From contig NW_022145612.1 of the NCBI RefSeq assembly GCF_000002235.5, positions 22,865,147-22,929,146 on the forward strand: a stretch of 64,000 bases of DNA, read 5' to 3'. Shown in pieces: positions 1 to 13,620 of the stretch (its first letter is position 1; every line of letters begins with the position of its first letter). The DNA comes from Strongylocentrotus purpuratus (taxonomy: Eukaryota; Echinodermata; Echinoidea; Camarodonta; Strongylocentrotidae). The position numbers were made by a program, and so were the translations under genes. The notes under the pieces are model-generated. The model was not told the DNA's origin. It did not search any database and saw nothing but the letters and a program-made list of their open reading frames with translations.

Positions 1-2019
1 ACAATATATTCCAAGATAATTATCTTTTTCAGAGGACATTCATTGCATAATGTTGCATAATATTTTCTACGATGGTTCTACGATGGCTTCATTTGCAATA
101 TGAAATATCGTTAGTCATCTTCAGAAAAACTGTAATGACTTTATCCTTCTTGACAAGAACACCAGGCTGCCGGAAAACCTACAAGGACAATGCCCCCAGG
201 AATAATCTTCCTCATATTTCTAATCTTCTTCTTCAAAAACTCTGAAGAAAAATAATTTGTTTGATGCAGACAGATAACTGTGTGCTGTTGCATAACCTTA
301 CGTCATGCTTCCTGCTTCAGGCAAGGTTATTGTTAAAATAATGACGCATATTGTCTGATTTCCATGGCAATTATTGTTTGTGGGTGTCATTATCTCGCCA
401 GAGAAAGTAATTATGGAGGGGGATTATGAGATTTTCATCCTTCATGCTTCATTCATGATTACAAGTTTTTCTTTTGAGAACATCAGTATACACATCAGTA
501 TAAAGGTTGTATTTCTGAAATTAACCAAATGGAAGTAAATTTATATAAATCATGAGCAATGCATGTATCTTCAGAATAAAGTAGTACCAAAATATAGGTC
601 CGTGTATTATAAACTAACAAAGCAATAGCACATTTTATAAACTATACTCCATGTTTTGCTGATTTGCTTAAAAGCTTGAATCTTGTCAACTATTTGAAAT
701 GAAGCAGTGTGTGGAATAGCAAGAAACCAACGTTAATACAGAAATAGTGATGACTGTGTATAAATATCAAGCATTGTAAATGAGCAAGACACTTCAATAA
801 ATTAAAAGGCTTTCACCAGAGACTGATATATAGAGTGGTCAGTGCTCAGGGATCGTTCTTGGAAGCCATGCTCCCTCAGGCAATCTCCAAAAACTTCTTC
901 ATCAGTGTCAAATAAAATGGATGCTAATTCACATTTTTACTTCATTGAAGGTTTCAAGACAGATTTGAGATGTAGTAAAGAGTAAATTAAAGAATGGGGA
1001 GAAAAGGTGGTCAAACAAGTCTTGAAGAAAATCAAAATCGCCACAATTGTCATGAAGTATGTACAGTGTACAGTTATATAGTCTCACTTGTCAGTTGATA
1101 TGAGTATTCCATTTGCATCAACTGTGTAAAAGGTGTTATATGATAGGTAAACGCAAAAAGTGAGATAGGGAAGTAATTTTTTTGGGGGGGTTCTTCTTTT
1201 GTCATATACTTTAATTATCAAATATAATAACAGAAAGCATATTAAAAAAAAAACCATTCAAGCCTAGGCTACTGCCTGAATACACAGAGCAGTACAAGGT
1301 GGAAAATAATACACACACATTTACAAGATGAATAGAATAGAATATATGTTAAAAAAAAATAGAATGAGGATGCTTGAAGATTGATTAAAAGGGGGAAAAG
1401 GACGATCAGAGAAAAGAAGAGATAAGAAAGAGGTTAAATAGGGAGAAAAACCAATTAAATACAGATTAAGGATGGAAAAGAGAGAGAGATATGAGATGGG
1501 GGAAGTAAAGGAAATGAGTATAAGAGCAATGTTTTGTCGAGAGACACATATTCGATGAGAAATGTAATAATGAGGAGAGAAAAGAAAGGTGTAGATTGCA
1601 TTGATAATGCTAGGGGTGGCTGTAATTGGTGCCACGTGTCGTCGTCGTTGTGAGGCTTCCGGTAGCCAAGCATGGCGAACAATAGGCAGGGATAGGGAAG
1701 GGTCTGGCACAGAGTGTGACAGTGCATTGGCTCTACTGCTCTGATAGACCGAAATCAATCGCCCGATTACATTTGGGTATCGTCTTATCTGGTAAGCCTC
1801 GGACACTGCATGCGTATGTGCGTGAGGTCTGGCAGCATCCTTGACAACTTTTTGTTTGGCGCTTTCATGCCTCTTGTATCAGGGTTAGTCTGTATTTCAG
1901 CCATTATTTATGATAATCACCTTCTCGTTTCCCTTATTTTGCTGTCATTTAGAGCTCTTTTCCTCTTTTCTTGCTGTTAATTAGTTGTATATATCTAAAT
2001 TTGGACCCTGTTTTGTAGA

Positions 2020-2042
2020 AAGAGAGAGAGAGAGAGAGAGAG
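2020..2042. repeat. (AG)n microsatellite
   Basis: Uninterrupted AG dinucleotide run of 23 bases. Confidence 0.95.
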
Positions 2043-3668
2043 CATTGACTGATCAAGAGAAAAATATTTAACAAAAAATACAAGTGAATTTCTTTCTCTC
2101 AAACTTCTTTCCTTAGTTCGTTAAAGAAGTACGATAAAACTATACAGACATTTTTGTCATGGTCAGTTCTATAAGGTACCCCATATTATGTGATGATCAG
2201 CTTTCCAAACATTCCTCCCTTTCTCCAAGAGAACTCACAATATCCCTTCTGAAGATCATCCATCCCACTTATTGGGTCTTTGATTTGAAGACTACACACC
2301 CTCTGTCCCCCTCCAAGCCAGGAAGCAGGTTGACCATGGGTGCTTAACCCACTCATTACATCAAGGATGACAACAACAAAAGTTCTTTGTCTCTCCCTAA
2401 AAAACAATGACTCACAATTGTAGAAACTGAAAGCTCTTGATATGAAGTGCAAATATTGCATTTCGTCGTTCATACCGAAAGTGCACATTGTCACCCGACT
2501 CGGTTCGGCCTCTGATGAATAACTACGTAATTCAGAAAGAGGGTGTTTCTACACGCATTCCGCTACTAGTGAGGCCATTTTGAATTGATAAAAAAGTACA
2601 TCTGTTGCCTAATCATGAGTAACCAAAACTCATGTCTTCAATCATGCTGTTGTGTTTGTGTTCGTTTGATTTTAATCTATTTTTCTTTCTCCTTTTCTCT
2701 TTTACATGTGCTGAATCTCCTGTGCGATAAATAACAGGTAAGAGTTATTGCAATATTTCACTCATAAAGTTAATTTTCTTTCATCTCAAACTGCAATAAG
2801 GTCAGATTGTAGGAAGGGGGTGGCGGGGGTAATAGCCTGTTGGATAGATTGCTCTGTTTGGTTTATACACTTATATTAACTTTTATGATCCAACAATCTA
2901 TGGTTAGTCCAGTGTGTTAAGGTTTCATCTGTTTTTGAATAATTTTGTATGAATCAAATTAATCAATTAATCGATCAGTCATAACACCCAAATATTTGCA
3001 AGCTCTAAAAATAATCCAACCGTCAGTGCCAGATTTTTTCTGTACATTTTCACAGTATTCGTTCATGATATGTTCATATCTTACCAAGATAAGGGCTCTT
3101 TTGGTTAGAATAGCCTGATGTAAAGTGTAAACATTTTCCACATTTTAAAAACATTTGCATACAGTTAAGAATGCAGTATTGACCTAAATAAAAACAAATT
3201 TTGATTATGATATAAAATGTCAGCAATCCCCATTCAACTTTTGACATTATGATAAACACATTACGAAGAAGCATTATGATAGACTTCCGATAATGCTCAT
3301 CATGGGAATGCATCTCATGATTTTTCAGTTCTTTTGTAAAGCAATAAAGTGTAAGATGAAAGAAGTAGGAGCTAATCGGATCACTCTTAAGAACATTACT
3401 GAGAAAGGAGGCATTTTATTTGTCATCCAGCATTAGAAGGTGATGAAATTGTAAGTAATTTTCAGATGGGAATAAAAGATGATGCAGACAGCACGCTCGT
3501 TACAATTAATCAGCAGCAGAGAGCATTACCTTGCTATCTGTCTGTACGCATGAATGGAATTAGTAATGAAATTAATATGATTAAGTGTCGTTAGTGAAGA
3601 TTAAGGGTGGCAGCACTTTTCCTGGCCCCTGAATTTTCACTTTTCAATAGAGTATTATGATGGAGTGA

Positions 3669-3694
3669 AAGAGAGAGAGAGTGTGTGTGTGTGT
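3669..3694. repeat. Compound (GA)n(GT)n microsatellite
   Basis: GA run switching directly to a GT run. Confidence 0.9.
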
Positions 3695-4679
3695 TTTCGT
3701 AGAGAGAAAGTTTAATATTGAATAAGGGAGGGAGAGATGATTGAAAAATTTGGAGAATAAAACTTGTGTATCTTTTTTTCGTGATACTTTGTTGTTTTCT
3801 TGAAATAACTGCTACCTGATTACCTGCATGAGTGGCTGGTTGCTAGGTTACCATATGGTTGCCACGGTTACCTCACAAACAGAAATAGACGTAGTAGAGT
3901 TGGCTTTCTATGCCCAGGAAGTCTGATGAATCCCCAGGATATTTGATACCTCTCTTGTTTTTCTTCTAAGCATCATGGAGTGGTTCTTTGGGGTCATTCT
4001 CTGTTGGTAGACAGGAAAAGTGCAAATACATCTTTTGAGGTGAGATGGCATTTCAGGGTTTTTGCTTTCTTACCGTTTCTTTCTTTTTCATTCCCCCCCC
4101 CCCTCTCATTTCTTATTTCCAAAATGACAATGTGGAGATCATGAATTGATAAGGTATTTGTGGAAGCCAAATAAAGGATAAGGGCTTTTACTGATGGGAA
4201 AGAGGGATTTAGTCTAAATGTCAGCAGGGTTGATACCCTACTTGGGGTTATTTTGAGAAATTGATTTCTTGTTTCCATCATGTAAAAATGTGTATCCTTT
4301 GTTATGTGAAGAAGTAGTAGCTCTGAAGTTTGTGTGTTTTATAATAAAGTTTGTCCCTGTTCATTTCCCTGATCTATAAAAGAACATTTTACTCTTTTTT
4401 TTCTTAATCACATTAATTTTTTTGAACATCAGTACTGTTAAGGTGACCTTCAGTTAAGAATTACAATTCACAATATTAACTGTGTTAGCTGTATTGTAAA
4501 TTTTTTAATGGATTTTCCTTTCTTTTACCAAGTCCAAGGCTGCATGGCTGAAAATCTGAAATGAGCCATAAGATGAATTGCTTTTGTCTATCAACCATCA
4601 GGTTTTTGTGTTTAATTCCAGCTTGGCTGTGTGACAGGGTTATTGTAAGAGCTGTGCCAAGGGTGAGAAGAGAATGGCG

Positions 4680-4818
4680 TGAGAGAAGCAAAGAGAAAAG
4701 AAAAGAAACGAGAAGAGGAGAGAGAAAGAGGGTGAAAGAGTGTAAGAGAGAGAGAGAGGGAGAGAAAGAGAGGGAGAGAGAAAGAGAGGGAGAGAAAGAG
4801 GGAGAGAGAGAGGGGAAA
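4680..4818. repeat. Polypurine GA-rich tract
   Basis: About 140 bases almost entirely A and G on the plus strand. The open frames across it on both strands are low-complexity artefacts. Confidence 0.9.
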
Positions 4819-5247
4819 GTGACAAAAGGTGAGTTGTGAGGGAGAGAAGGTAACAAAGGGGAATTTTGCGCAATGGTAAAAGAACTTATTTATATCTCAA
4901 GGTTATTTCGCTGTAATGACACTTTCTATGTTGAAATATATGCATGTGCATTTGACTGTATGTTTTGTGGCATTGGCAATATCCTGCTGTAGATGGTACA
5001 GACTGGTTTAAGTGAACCTGTAATACAAGTAAGATATCTTGCGGAATACAGTCGGTCGTGTGAAATGAGAATCCATGTACCCAAAGGAATGCATCCAGCA
5101 AGCTGATGTAGACTGAGCTTGATACAAAGCCCTTGCAGTAGTCGAGAAAACTTTGCAGGATATTAAAGTTATTGAAGAAAAAGAAACGCCCCTGAGATAT
5201 CCATCCTCTAGTTTCTTCGAGACAAGTGCAAGCTAACTTCTCACCTT

Positions 5248-5307
5248 GAGAGAGAAAGGGAGGGAGGGAGAGAATAAAAGAGAGAGAGAGAGAGAGAGAG
5301 ACAGAGA
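5248..5307. repeat. GA-rich microsatellite
   Basis: GA/GGGA tract ending in a pure AG run. Confidence 0.9.
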
Positions 5308-5665
5308 CCCCATTCTAACGTGTCACACGTAATGGAGATTACTTTCACTGCCCAATTGTGACCCAAGTATCTTGCTTGGATCCATGTTCATTATTCAAAG
5401 GTTTATCCTGCTTTCCTGGCCATTAATCTGGGACAATCAGAGGAGAAACATGCAGTAAGCAGCTCCCCCTCGTCTCGTCCCACATCATTTATTCATGCGC
5501 TCACACCACTTATGGTTCTATACCATACTATATATGAACTTATAACCTTGCCACTCAACCCTAAGAAAAATTAATTTAGATAGTACAATCCATTTCAGGT
5601 GTAGTCGTGTGGCCTATTTAAAAATAGAGAATATTTTAAGGTGAATCGAGGGTTTTTTCCTGGTT

Positions 5666-5680
5666 GGGGGGGGGGGGGGG
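5666..5680. repeat. Poly(G) run, 15 bases
   Basis: Homopolymer; length is prone to sequencing error. Similar runs of G or C are at 6158-6170, 11636-11647, 19846-19857, 35190-35201 and 38564-38578. Confidence 0.9.
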
Positions 5681-6705
5681 ATATGTTGTATTTGTAATTA
5701 AATTTCAGCATGACTTTAAAAACTGGAAAATCTTTCAATAACAGAAATAGCATGGATGTATCTTTCAATCAAGTCTTACAATATTGTTATATTTTCTATT
5801 TGAGAAGAAGAAATCCTGTATGCATTATGGAAAAGTAGGGTAAAATGAGAAGAACATGTGTGATTGTGAATTCCATTAAAAAATGGCAGATGTTTTAGAT
5901 TAAGAGATGAAATGAATTATTTATCGATCAGTCATTACTAGACAAAGAGATTGAGTTTCCTAAATTTGATGAGAACGGCGTTGGGACAGACCACCAAAGT
6001 GAAAAAAAAGAATGAGCTCGAATTCAATCCACTTGATGAATGGAGAAAGTGCAAAAGCTCTGTGGTCCAGTCGTGAGCTTGTCGCGCACCTGTCCTCTTC
6101 ACTTACTAATTTGAATATTTTAGCACGAGTGTGCTCACCCGATATTCCTGACGCAAGCCCCCCCCCCCCCTCTCTATCTCTCTAATCCCTCACTCCTCTC
6201 ATGTCCTCTTCTTCCCGGTTTGGATAACATCCTTGTAACTCCATCACTCCATCCCCAACTCAGGATCCATGGCAACATGCTCTATTTACCGGTATTTGCC
6301 TACCAATGATGCACTCCCCTCCATCGTTCTAGCTGGGCAACTCTCAAGCTTGGTTGCACTATTCTTTTTACGCGAGTCAAGACTTTCCAATTCATTTGTC
6401 GATGATAGCGTGAAAAAAGTTCCTCCCTTGCCTCATGGTACAATAGATATGCCTCAATGCAAGACTGGTGATCATCTGTAGGAAAGGAGAGGGGGGGGGG
6501 TTGCTGTTTGAAAGGTGAAATTCTCCACTATTACAATTATCATGTAATAGTGTCAAGTATCAGCTCCCCGGAGGAATTTTCTTCTTCCAATTCTGTAATT
6601 TGCAGAGCCCGAGGGCAGATTGTTCCAATTCTTTCCTATCTGATTGTAGGCAAGCATTGGTATCTAACCTGTAGGATGCTAGGCACAATTCATCTCTTTT
6701 CTGCT

Positions 6706-6829
6706 TCTTTCTTTCTCTCTCTCTCTCTCTCACACACTCTTTCTCTCTTTCTCCCTCTCTCTTTCTCTCTCTTTCTTTCTCTCTCTCCCTCTCTCTCTCC
6801 CTCTCTCTCTCCCTCTCTCTCTCTCCCTC
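6706..6829. repeat. Polypyrimidine CT-rich tract
   Basis: About 120 bases of C and T with a CTCTCTCC subrepeat; open frames over it are artefacts. Confidence 0.92.
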
Positions 6830-9133
6830 GTTCATGCTCTCTGTTTCATACCCTATGACTGTCAGTATTTTTCTGTCCACATCTGTAATTGTTGATATGG
6901 AGGTGAGATATGGAAGAAAAAAAAAGACTGACCTGTGAACCGATGTTGATGAGTCAATATAGTTATTCCCCTTTTTCCATTTTTTCTACAAATTTCTGAA
7001 CATTTCAACTTTTGTAAGAAAAGGATTTGATATTTAGATTCAGCATTCACCTCCTCAGAACTGGATTTGATCAAAATCTAACAGCAGATGTAAGTTTGTT
7101 GGTCTGTAGAATTATGATGAATTTATGCATTATGCCAGGGATATCATTTATTTGCACTTGACATCTTTTACGACAACAATGTCATATCTGTCCATTGGCA
7201 TCGTCATTCATTTTCACTGCTGGCAGTAACCCTCCTTATCCTTTCATGGCCACTATCGATCATCAATTTATTGAGCTATAGTGAGGAGGAACGAGTGAAG
7301 AAGTCACTCTTCTTACCTTTTAATGGATCTTCCCTGGACTGGAGTTTTTTAACGTGAGATACTAACGAGGGCTTTATGATGGGAGAATTGGTGATGATTC
7401 ACGGCTCGTGTTATGACTCTCTTCCGGGATGAGTTACACAGGAGATGTTGCCGGTAGGGGGGTTGTAGGGAGAGGAGCGGTGCGTACCCCACTGGTAGCC
7501 ATACGACCCCATATCTCGTCTTTATCTACTTCACCGCTGTAAATGATTACCTCAGACTCGACTTGTAGTGCCTCTTAATTTCTCTTGTCTCGAGACTCGT
7601 TTAAACCCATGTTTGATTTTGGCAGACAATAGACCATTGAGATGCGAAACGCATGCTCCTGCTTCACCTCCTTACATTATTAAGTTCATCAATCTCTCTT
7701 CAAGGAGTGATAGCCTGGCTGGCTTCAGAATCATCCACTCTCAAATTATGGGTTCGTCATTCCTCTCACTGAGAAGACTGTTAAAAAAAGAATGAAGACT
7801 GATATTCACATTCGTCAAAGAATTTGCCAAGACTAGAGGTTTTATTTTGATATATTTGTACTTATTGTAGGGCCTATATGCAGAAAAAGTGAATAGATAT
7901 ACAGTAGCAATGGATTATTAAAGAAAAAGAGTGCCCTTAAATGGTATTAAAAATATCTTGGAAATTGTTATCATATTTCAAAAGGTAATAATTTACATTG
8001 GGATTTAATCTTTGTTCAGCAGTAAACCTATACAATAGATATCCTTGCTGTCTGATGCATTAACCATCTCTTTCACTAATCAATTGGATATTTGCTTTGT
8101 GAACATATGAACCGAAATTGAAACAGTATCCTTTGTCAACATGAATACACGTTAAGTTGGTTTAATGCTCTCAATTCATTAGCCTTCAACCACCATTTCA
8201 TTCAACTGTGCCACCTCACTCAGTAAATCACCCCAGCATGCATGCTTGCCCCCTTTCATCCTCACCATACACCAGCCCAAAAGAACAGTACTGTTACCAA
8301 TCATTTTTCCCTATTCATCTGGCGTGCTGATTAGCAAAGCTGATTAAAAGACGCATCATCGCCGATATCTGACATTATTGATCTCGTGAACATGCGCATC
8401 TTTTAATTATCAAATTAAGAGAAAAAGATACATGCAGTGTAATTTAGGGTGAACCAGGGAAAGTGAATGCTGCGTTTGCACTTCTTTCATTTGGACTAAT
8501 TGGTGATTAAGGCATGATGACACAGTTGACATTTGCATGGTAAAGGAATCGCTTAAATAGCGCAATTGATAGTAAACTGGAACCCTCAAACTTATCATGC
8601 TCAGTAATGATTTAAATTATTGTATAGTTTTGTAGCAACAAATTTCTGTGTTGGTCAGGTTTTTTTTAGTAAAATATATCAAAATGTATTTGTATTCTTT
8701 TGCTTCTAAAATGGCTAAGGCTAGTTTTGTAATGTATTTGAAAGAAGGAACACATTACAAATTGAGTTGTATCCAGCTAATTCTGACAATCATATCAAAG
8801 TACTTTTTATGAACATGATTTATCATCGCTTTTTTCCATTGAATCTGTTGACTTAGAGTAGGGTTCTCATAATGGCAGATGAATTATTCAATGTATGGTT
8901 TGCATTGTGCATCAATTGCATATCGATTCTCAGTATTCAAAGTGCAGAACAAATCCCAGTGTTATAAAGAGACTAGCATTTCAAATCTAAACCTCAGATA
9001 GCGGATTTATAGTAAAAGCAGGATGAATAATAAATTCAGTTGCGTTAGCCTCTGTCTTTGTTGTTGAGAAAAATATTGAAGCTCTATACAGCTTATCTTG
9101 AATTCAGGCAATAGAATTATATATTTTAAGAGA

Positions 9134-9478
9134 ATGTGGGCATATCGCATATTATTTGAATTATTTATCATGCTAAAGATGGCTTTTAAAGATCATCGTA
9201 AAGAGTGTGTTAATAGAATAACCTTCAACAAATTGTATTGGAATATATTTTTGTATGAGAATAACTTTATAATGGGGGAAAACAGTTTTATTCTCTGTCA
9301 TAGATACGACTGTTATAATGAACATATGAATAAGTGGTGTGTTCGGTGCCAGAATGACGTTAACTCTATGTTAGAGTATATGAGTTTATGCTCTTCTTGC
9401 TCCAAACTGACAAAATGTGTTTGTGAAGCACATAGGAAAGACTCCACCACAGAATCTGAAGAAGTGTCAAATGAGTAA
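9134..9478 (+). CDS. Weak candidate: 114-residue cysteine-rich frame
   Basis: Starting from the first ATG at 9134, the frame runs to TAA at 9476-9478. The N-terminal part is hydrophobic and basic. The last 60 residues hold eight cysteines, including CVRC and CSSC spaced CX2C-X13-CX2C, then KCVC and an acidic tail (TESEEVSNE). That spacing resembles a four-cysteine zinc site, but no conserved residues of a known zinc-finger family accompany it. It may be an old transposon fragment, an exon remnant or chance. Confidence 0.15.
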   Translation: MWAYRILFELFIMLKMAFKDHRKECVNRITFNKLYWNIFLYENNFIMGENSFILCHRYDCYNEHMNKWCVRCQNDVNSMLEYMSLCSSCSKLTKCVCEAHRKDSTTESEEVSNE

Positions 9479-12439
9479 ATAGAGCATTTTGAACAGGAAG
9501 AAGATCCTTATTGGTGAATGAGTATTAGTTGTGGTAGCCATATATTTATCGGAGGCATGCACAAAAAGAAGAAAAAAATAGATGAAGCAAGTGATCATTC
9601 TTGTAAGCCAAGAATAGTAATAGACCGCTATATCATGCGGGAAGAGGAAGTCCTCTGTGGTTTATGTCTATACAAGAGGACCGGAGAAAGAGATGGATTT
9701 AGTTGCTAGACTTTAAATGTCTTCATTTTCACGGTGGCTTGAAAATGTGGAGATGGAAAAGGATGGGGAAGGGGATCCGTTGGCGGTTGAACAAGTGAAT
9801 AATTAAAAAGGAGTGTGAGGTTTTATTGGTTTGCCAACAGCAGAGGCAGACGGCTGAGAGTCATTGACAATTGATCAATAAAAGCAATGCTAATATGTCT
9901 GACTCCTGCAATGCAGGTTTGTTCTGTTTTCATGCTTCGTCACTGGCAAGGTTTTTATCCTTCTTGGGAGGTGATCCAAAGCAAATGATGAGTGCACAAA
10001 AAAGTGATGGGTTCAATTTACCTAATGTTATCATCTGTTGACGATTAGTAGTCAGATCATTCGTACACCACCTCTTGTTATCTGCTAGAGACTTAGAAAT
10101 TTAAAGATATCCTTTACTTTGTATGGTTACTTCTAAGGATGAAGGAGTTTAATATTGCAACACTTACTGAAGAAAATATTTATACTAAATTGTATCCCTG
10201 TAACTTTCTTCTCTCTTATTTTAAACAAAAGAGCATGATATGGAATGGCCGGGGGAGGGGATTGACCAATTGATTGACGTTGCCTAGAATAGGTCATGAA
10301 TAATACATTCTATTGAGCCATGTCATCCGTTAGCCAAGACTGTCTACCTTCATGAAGTGTGACTTTAGTTAAGGTCAAGACCATTAGCTGTTTCAAGTGG
10401 TCAGGAGAAGTGCGGAGAGGCTATGAGTAAGCCTGATGACACAATAACCCACTGTGATCTCATGATGGCTACTGTAGTACTGCCTCTAAAAAATGCAGTT
10501 AAGATCTGATAATAGGTGAACAAATAACTTGTTAGCTTTCTCGTTCTCGTTATGCCAGTTTGAAGAATTTCATAGTAGAAATATTACCAAAAAGTATTGC
10601 TCTTCGAATGCCCTCATATTAAAAATGTTGTGAGCGATAGCTGAAGTGTTTGGACCCAACATTTATGCCTGTTATAAATGTAGTCCAACATATTCATTTA
10701 TGTGTGCAGTCCATTGGCTTTTTAGTTAGACTGAGTCAATTTCTTGTCATTTTGATCATTCCAAAAGCTTGAAATAGACACCAGTCTTTATGTGTTACAT
10801 AATGAATATTTCCCGATTGGTTGGAAACAGTTTCTTTAACTACGTAATGGTATGACCAGTGCTCTACTTTTTCCTTAACAAGTCAAATTCTGCGTCACTG
10901 GTTAAAATCGGCTATGAGGCAGTCACTGGTAATATGAGAAATGACTAGGTGGAGGTGTTCTGGAGGTGGTGGGTGGGTGCTTTTCTCTTGAGTCCATGAA
11001 GAAGAATTTAATTGAGCCAAATTAGCATTTGTAGCTTCTGCTCTATTTGTAGGTAAACCTCACGTAGGAGGCTTTGTTGATCGTGGAGTATTTCATTTCA
11101 TGGGATTATGCATGACAGGTGAGCTTAGTGGTGGAACCGATTTGACTCCCCTCCATGAAAATAATGTAAAAGTGACTGACAACCTCAGGATGGCGGGAAA
11201 AACAAGTCCTAATATGAGCTCATATTGTAGCGCCCTCGCTTGAGTTTCGTTACCAAGTCAACTGTCAACGATATAAGAAGAGTTGGAAGAACAAAAACAC
11301 CCTTAACATCCTTTTTTTATTTTCAATCTCGAGGAAAAAAGAGGGCATCAAATTGAATTTGCCCCCATTGACATCCATCAATGAAGAGTTTCCTTCGGTC
11401 GGAGGTGTTTTCTTAGAGCAGTCGACCATTTTTGTGCCTGTCACATAGAAATAGAAACTGCCTTTCACAACGTGGTTAATAAAAACCGGAAGTGGGTCAA
11501 TGTACACAGGGGTGAGTAAGAAAGTAAACACTCGCCATTTTACTCCACACTTTGTTTTACAGGTGGGTATTCAGAATGAGGAGTAGGTTTGGTTAGGGAT
11601 GGAAAGTGTCTCCTTGCCCTCAAGTCTCTCCAGCTCCCCCCCCCCCCACCCACCCACATCATCCTTTCACCCTTATTTATCACTTAAACATTCTTAAACA
11701 ACACAAGGAAGAAAATCCCTTTTTAGTCTCAAGTTTTGTCCTGAAAATCCAATTGTGAAAAGATTTAAAGAGGAAACTAGGCACCATCATTTCTGAAAAT
11801 CTTTTTTTTTTTAATGCAGGAAGACCATTTTATGTATGAATGCTTTCTTATGCACCAAGAGGTTATCTTCATTTGAAGTTCATTTAAAGTTAAAATAGTA
11901 TTTTCAAATTCCTGAAGTCACTTTAGTTTTCTTCAATATGATGAAAATGGGATAAAATGCCATTATTGCTATCAGATGAAGATATGGACATACTCTGTCT
12001 GGAATATTTTGCGAGAGAAAGCTTAAAATGGGATTGAAACATGCCAGGCATACATGATGATGGCTAAGACAGGCTATAAACAAAGAACATGTAAGAAAAT
12101 AGTTAGAAATGAGTATCCAAATGGCAGCCATTGCTTGAGGCTGGCTGATCACCCAACAAATGACTTGAATGAAGCTTTTGTTGGTTGCAAATTGATTGCG
12201 ATTACTCATCCATTCGACATCTTAAGGTTTGTGGTGACGAGGCAGCCCCTCACCCAACTCCTCAAGACACAATTGCTTTCATGGTTACATTGTTTTCTGT
12301 CCCCTAGACAAGACGAATCATGACCAAGAGACATTTACTGAGATAATTTGATAAGCCAATTAAAAGCATTTATACCGTGTCTCCAATACATGACCAGACA
12401 TAGATGAAGCAAGCATGGAAGGATGTTGACACAAATACT

Positions 12440-12725
12440 AACTATCCAAACATTAAAAAGGGCTATCCCAACCTCCGGAGGGGCGCAGCCATCCGCCCCA
12501 ATTGTTTGGAGACCAATGATAGCAGTCAATTGCTTTTGTCAACTTGAGACATTTGCTTTGGCATCAAAAGCTGCTTGGAAGATTCTTTGGGGAGCCGCGA
12601 CAGAAGAACACATGGATTGAGAACACTGTCTGCTTTGTAAATCCTATGAGCAGTACGTGAGGTTGTCGTGCGTTCGGTCTATTGACGCTGACCCGAACTG
12701 GCGCCTGCTCATGTCATGGCCCTCA
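12440..12725. other. GC-richer island, function unknown
   Basis: Locally GC-richer, with palindromic bits (cctccggaggg). Open frames on both strands (64 and 65 residues) overlap and neither is recognisable. Confidence 0.18.
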
Positions 12726-13479
12726 TCGGACATTGTTGTCCTAACATTTTGGAAGAAATTCCCTGTTCAAGCAGAAAGCTTTCATCTCTTTACCCGATCT
12801 CAAGTAGTATGACTCTTTTGAGTCATCCAATATTTGGGGACAGAAATTGCTCTGTCACTTTGTGAGGGAGATGATATGCTTGTTTAAGGCAAGGAATACT
12901 GCCTGTGATTGTTTGACTTAGTTACACATCCTTTGTACTTATACACTGCACAAGATTCCCTTTAGGTAAAAATACTGTCAGTTTGCATACCGGTAGATGA
13001 TATGTATTTGGTGCCTCAATGTTATACTATCCTGTAGTTTAGATTTGTTTTGTTTTCTATGGATATGGGTAATAGAAATGATTGTTGGATTGTTGTTTTT
13101 GCCTGAGGAGAGAGATGAAGAGATGAATCTGAGGTGATTTCTTTTTTTACTTTCCAAGTTCTTGGCACATAAATATTTCATATAAACTCTTTTGAAAACA
13201 CTTATGGTGCTACAGTACAGTCAGCCTTCTTGTTCAACAGAGTGTATATTCATGCAATAGGCCCCTTTGGCATTTTTTAAAAGAAAAAGAATAATCACTC
13301 ATCGATTTGAAGTCAAGTTTGAAGAGGTATGGTCCACTGAATATTAGGGCATTACAGAATATATGAAGAAAGAAATAGATTTCAGGACATGACATGGTAA
13401 ACACACTGTCTGCACATTTCTGTTTTCTATGAAAACATGGCAAATTCAATATTCAGACTTGTTGGTGCGATACAGAGAG

Positions 13480-13620
13480 TTAGGAGGGGAAGAGGGACAG
13501 GATGCGATGGCAAGGGGTCCCCTCGTCGTCGAAGTTCGCTTTGTCAAACCGCGTCAGGACTCGCCGATGCCCCTCGCGCATCGAGCATCGATTCGTGAAC
13601 ATCGCCAATACTGATTACAT
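13480..13620. other. CG-rich patch, function unknown
   Basis: Short block rich in CG dinucleotides (cctcgtcgtcgaagttcgc, ctcgcgcatcgagc). A 61-residue plus-strand frame crosses it, with no recognised domain. Confidence 0.18.

Larger units (their letters stand above)
1..9097. other. No gene seen
   Basis: AT-rich sequence with the simple repeats listed separately. Short open frames on both strands (up to 161 residues, minus strand 1321-1806) show no recognisable domain, conserved motif or splice pairing. Confidence 0.6.

Noticed and set aside
1321..1806. 161-residue minus-strand open frame
   Set aside because: Low-complexity hydrophobic/serine-rich translation of AG-rich DNA, no domain, no conserved motif, and overlapped by another frame.
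11053..11118. Possible small exon between atttgtag and gacag|gtgagc
   Set aside because: One frame is open (KPHVGGFVDRGVF) but it has no PDZ, RING or other motif and no partner exon with matching phase.
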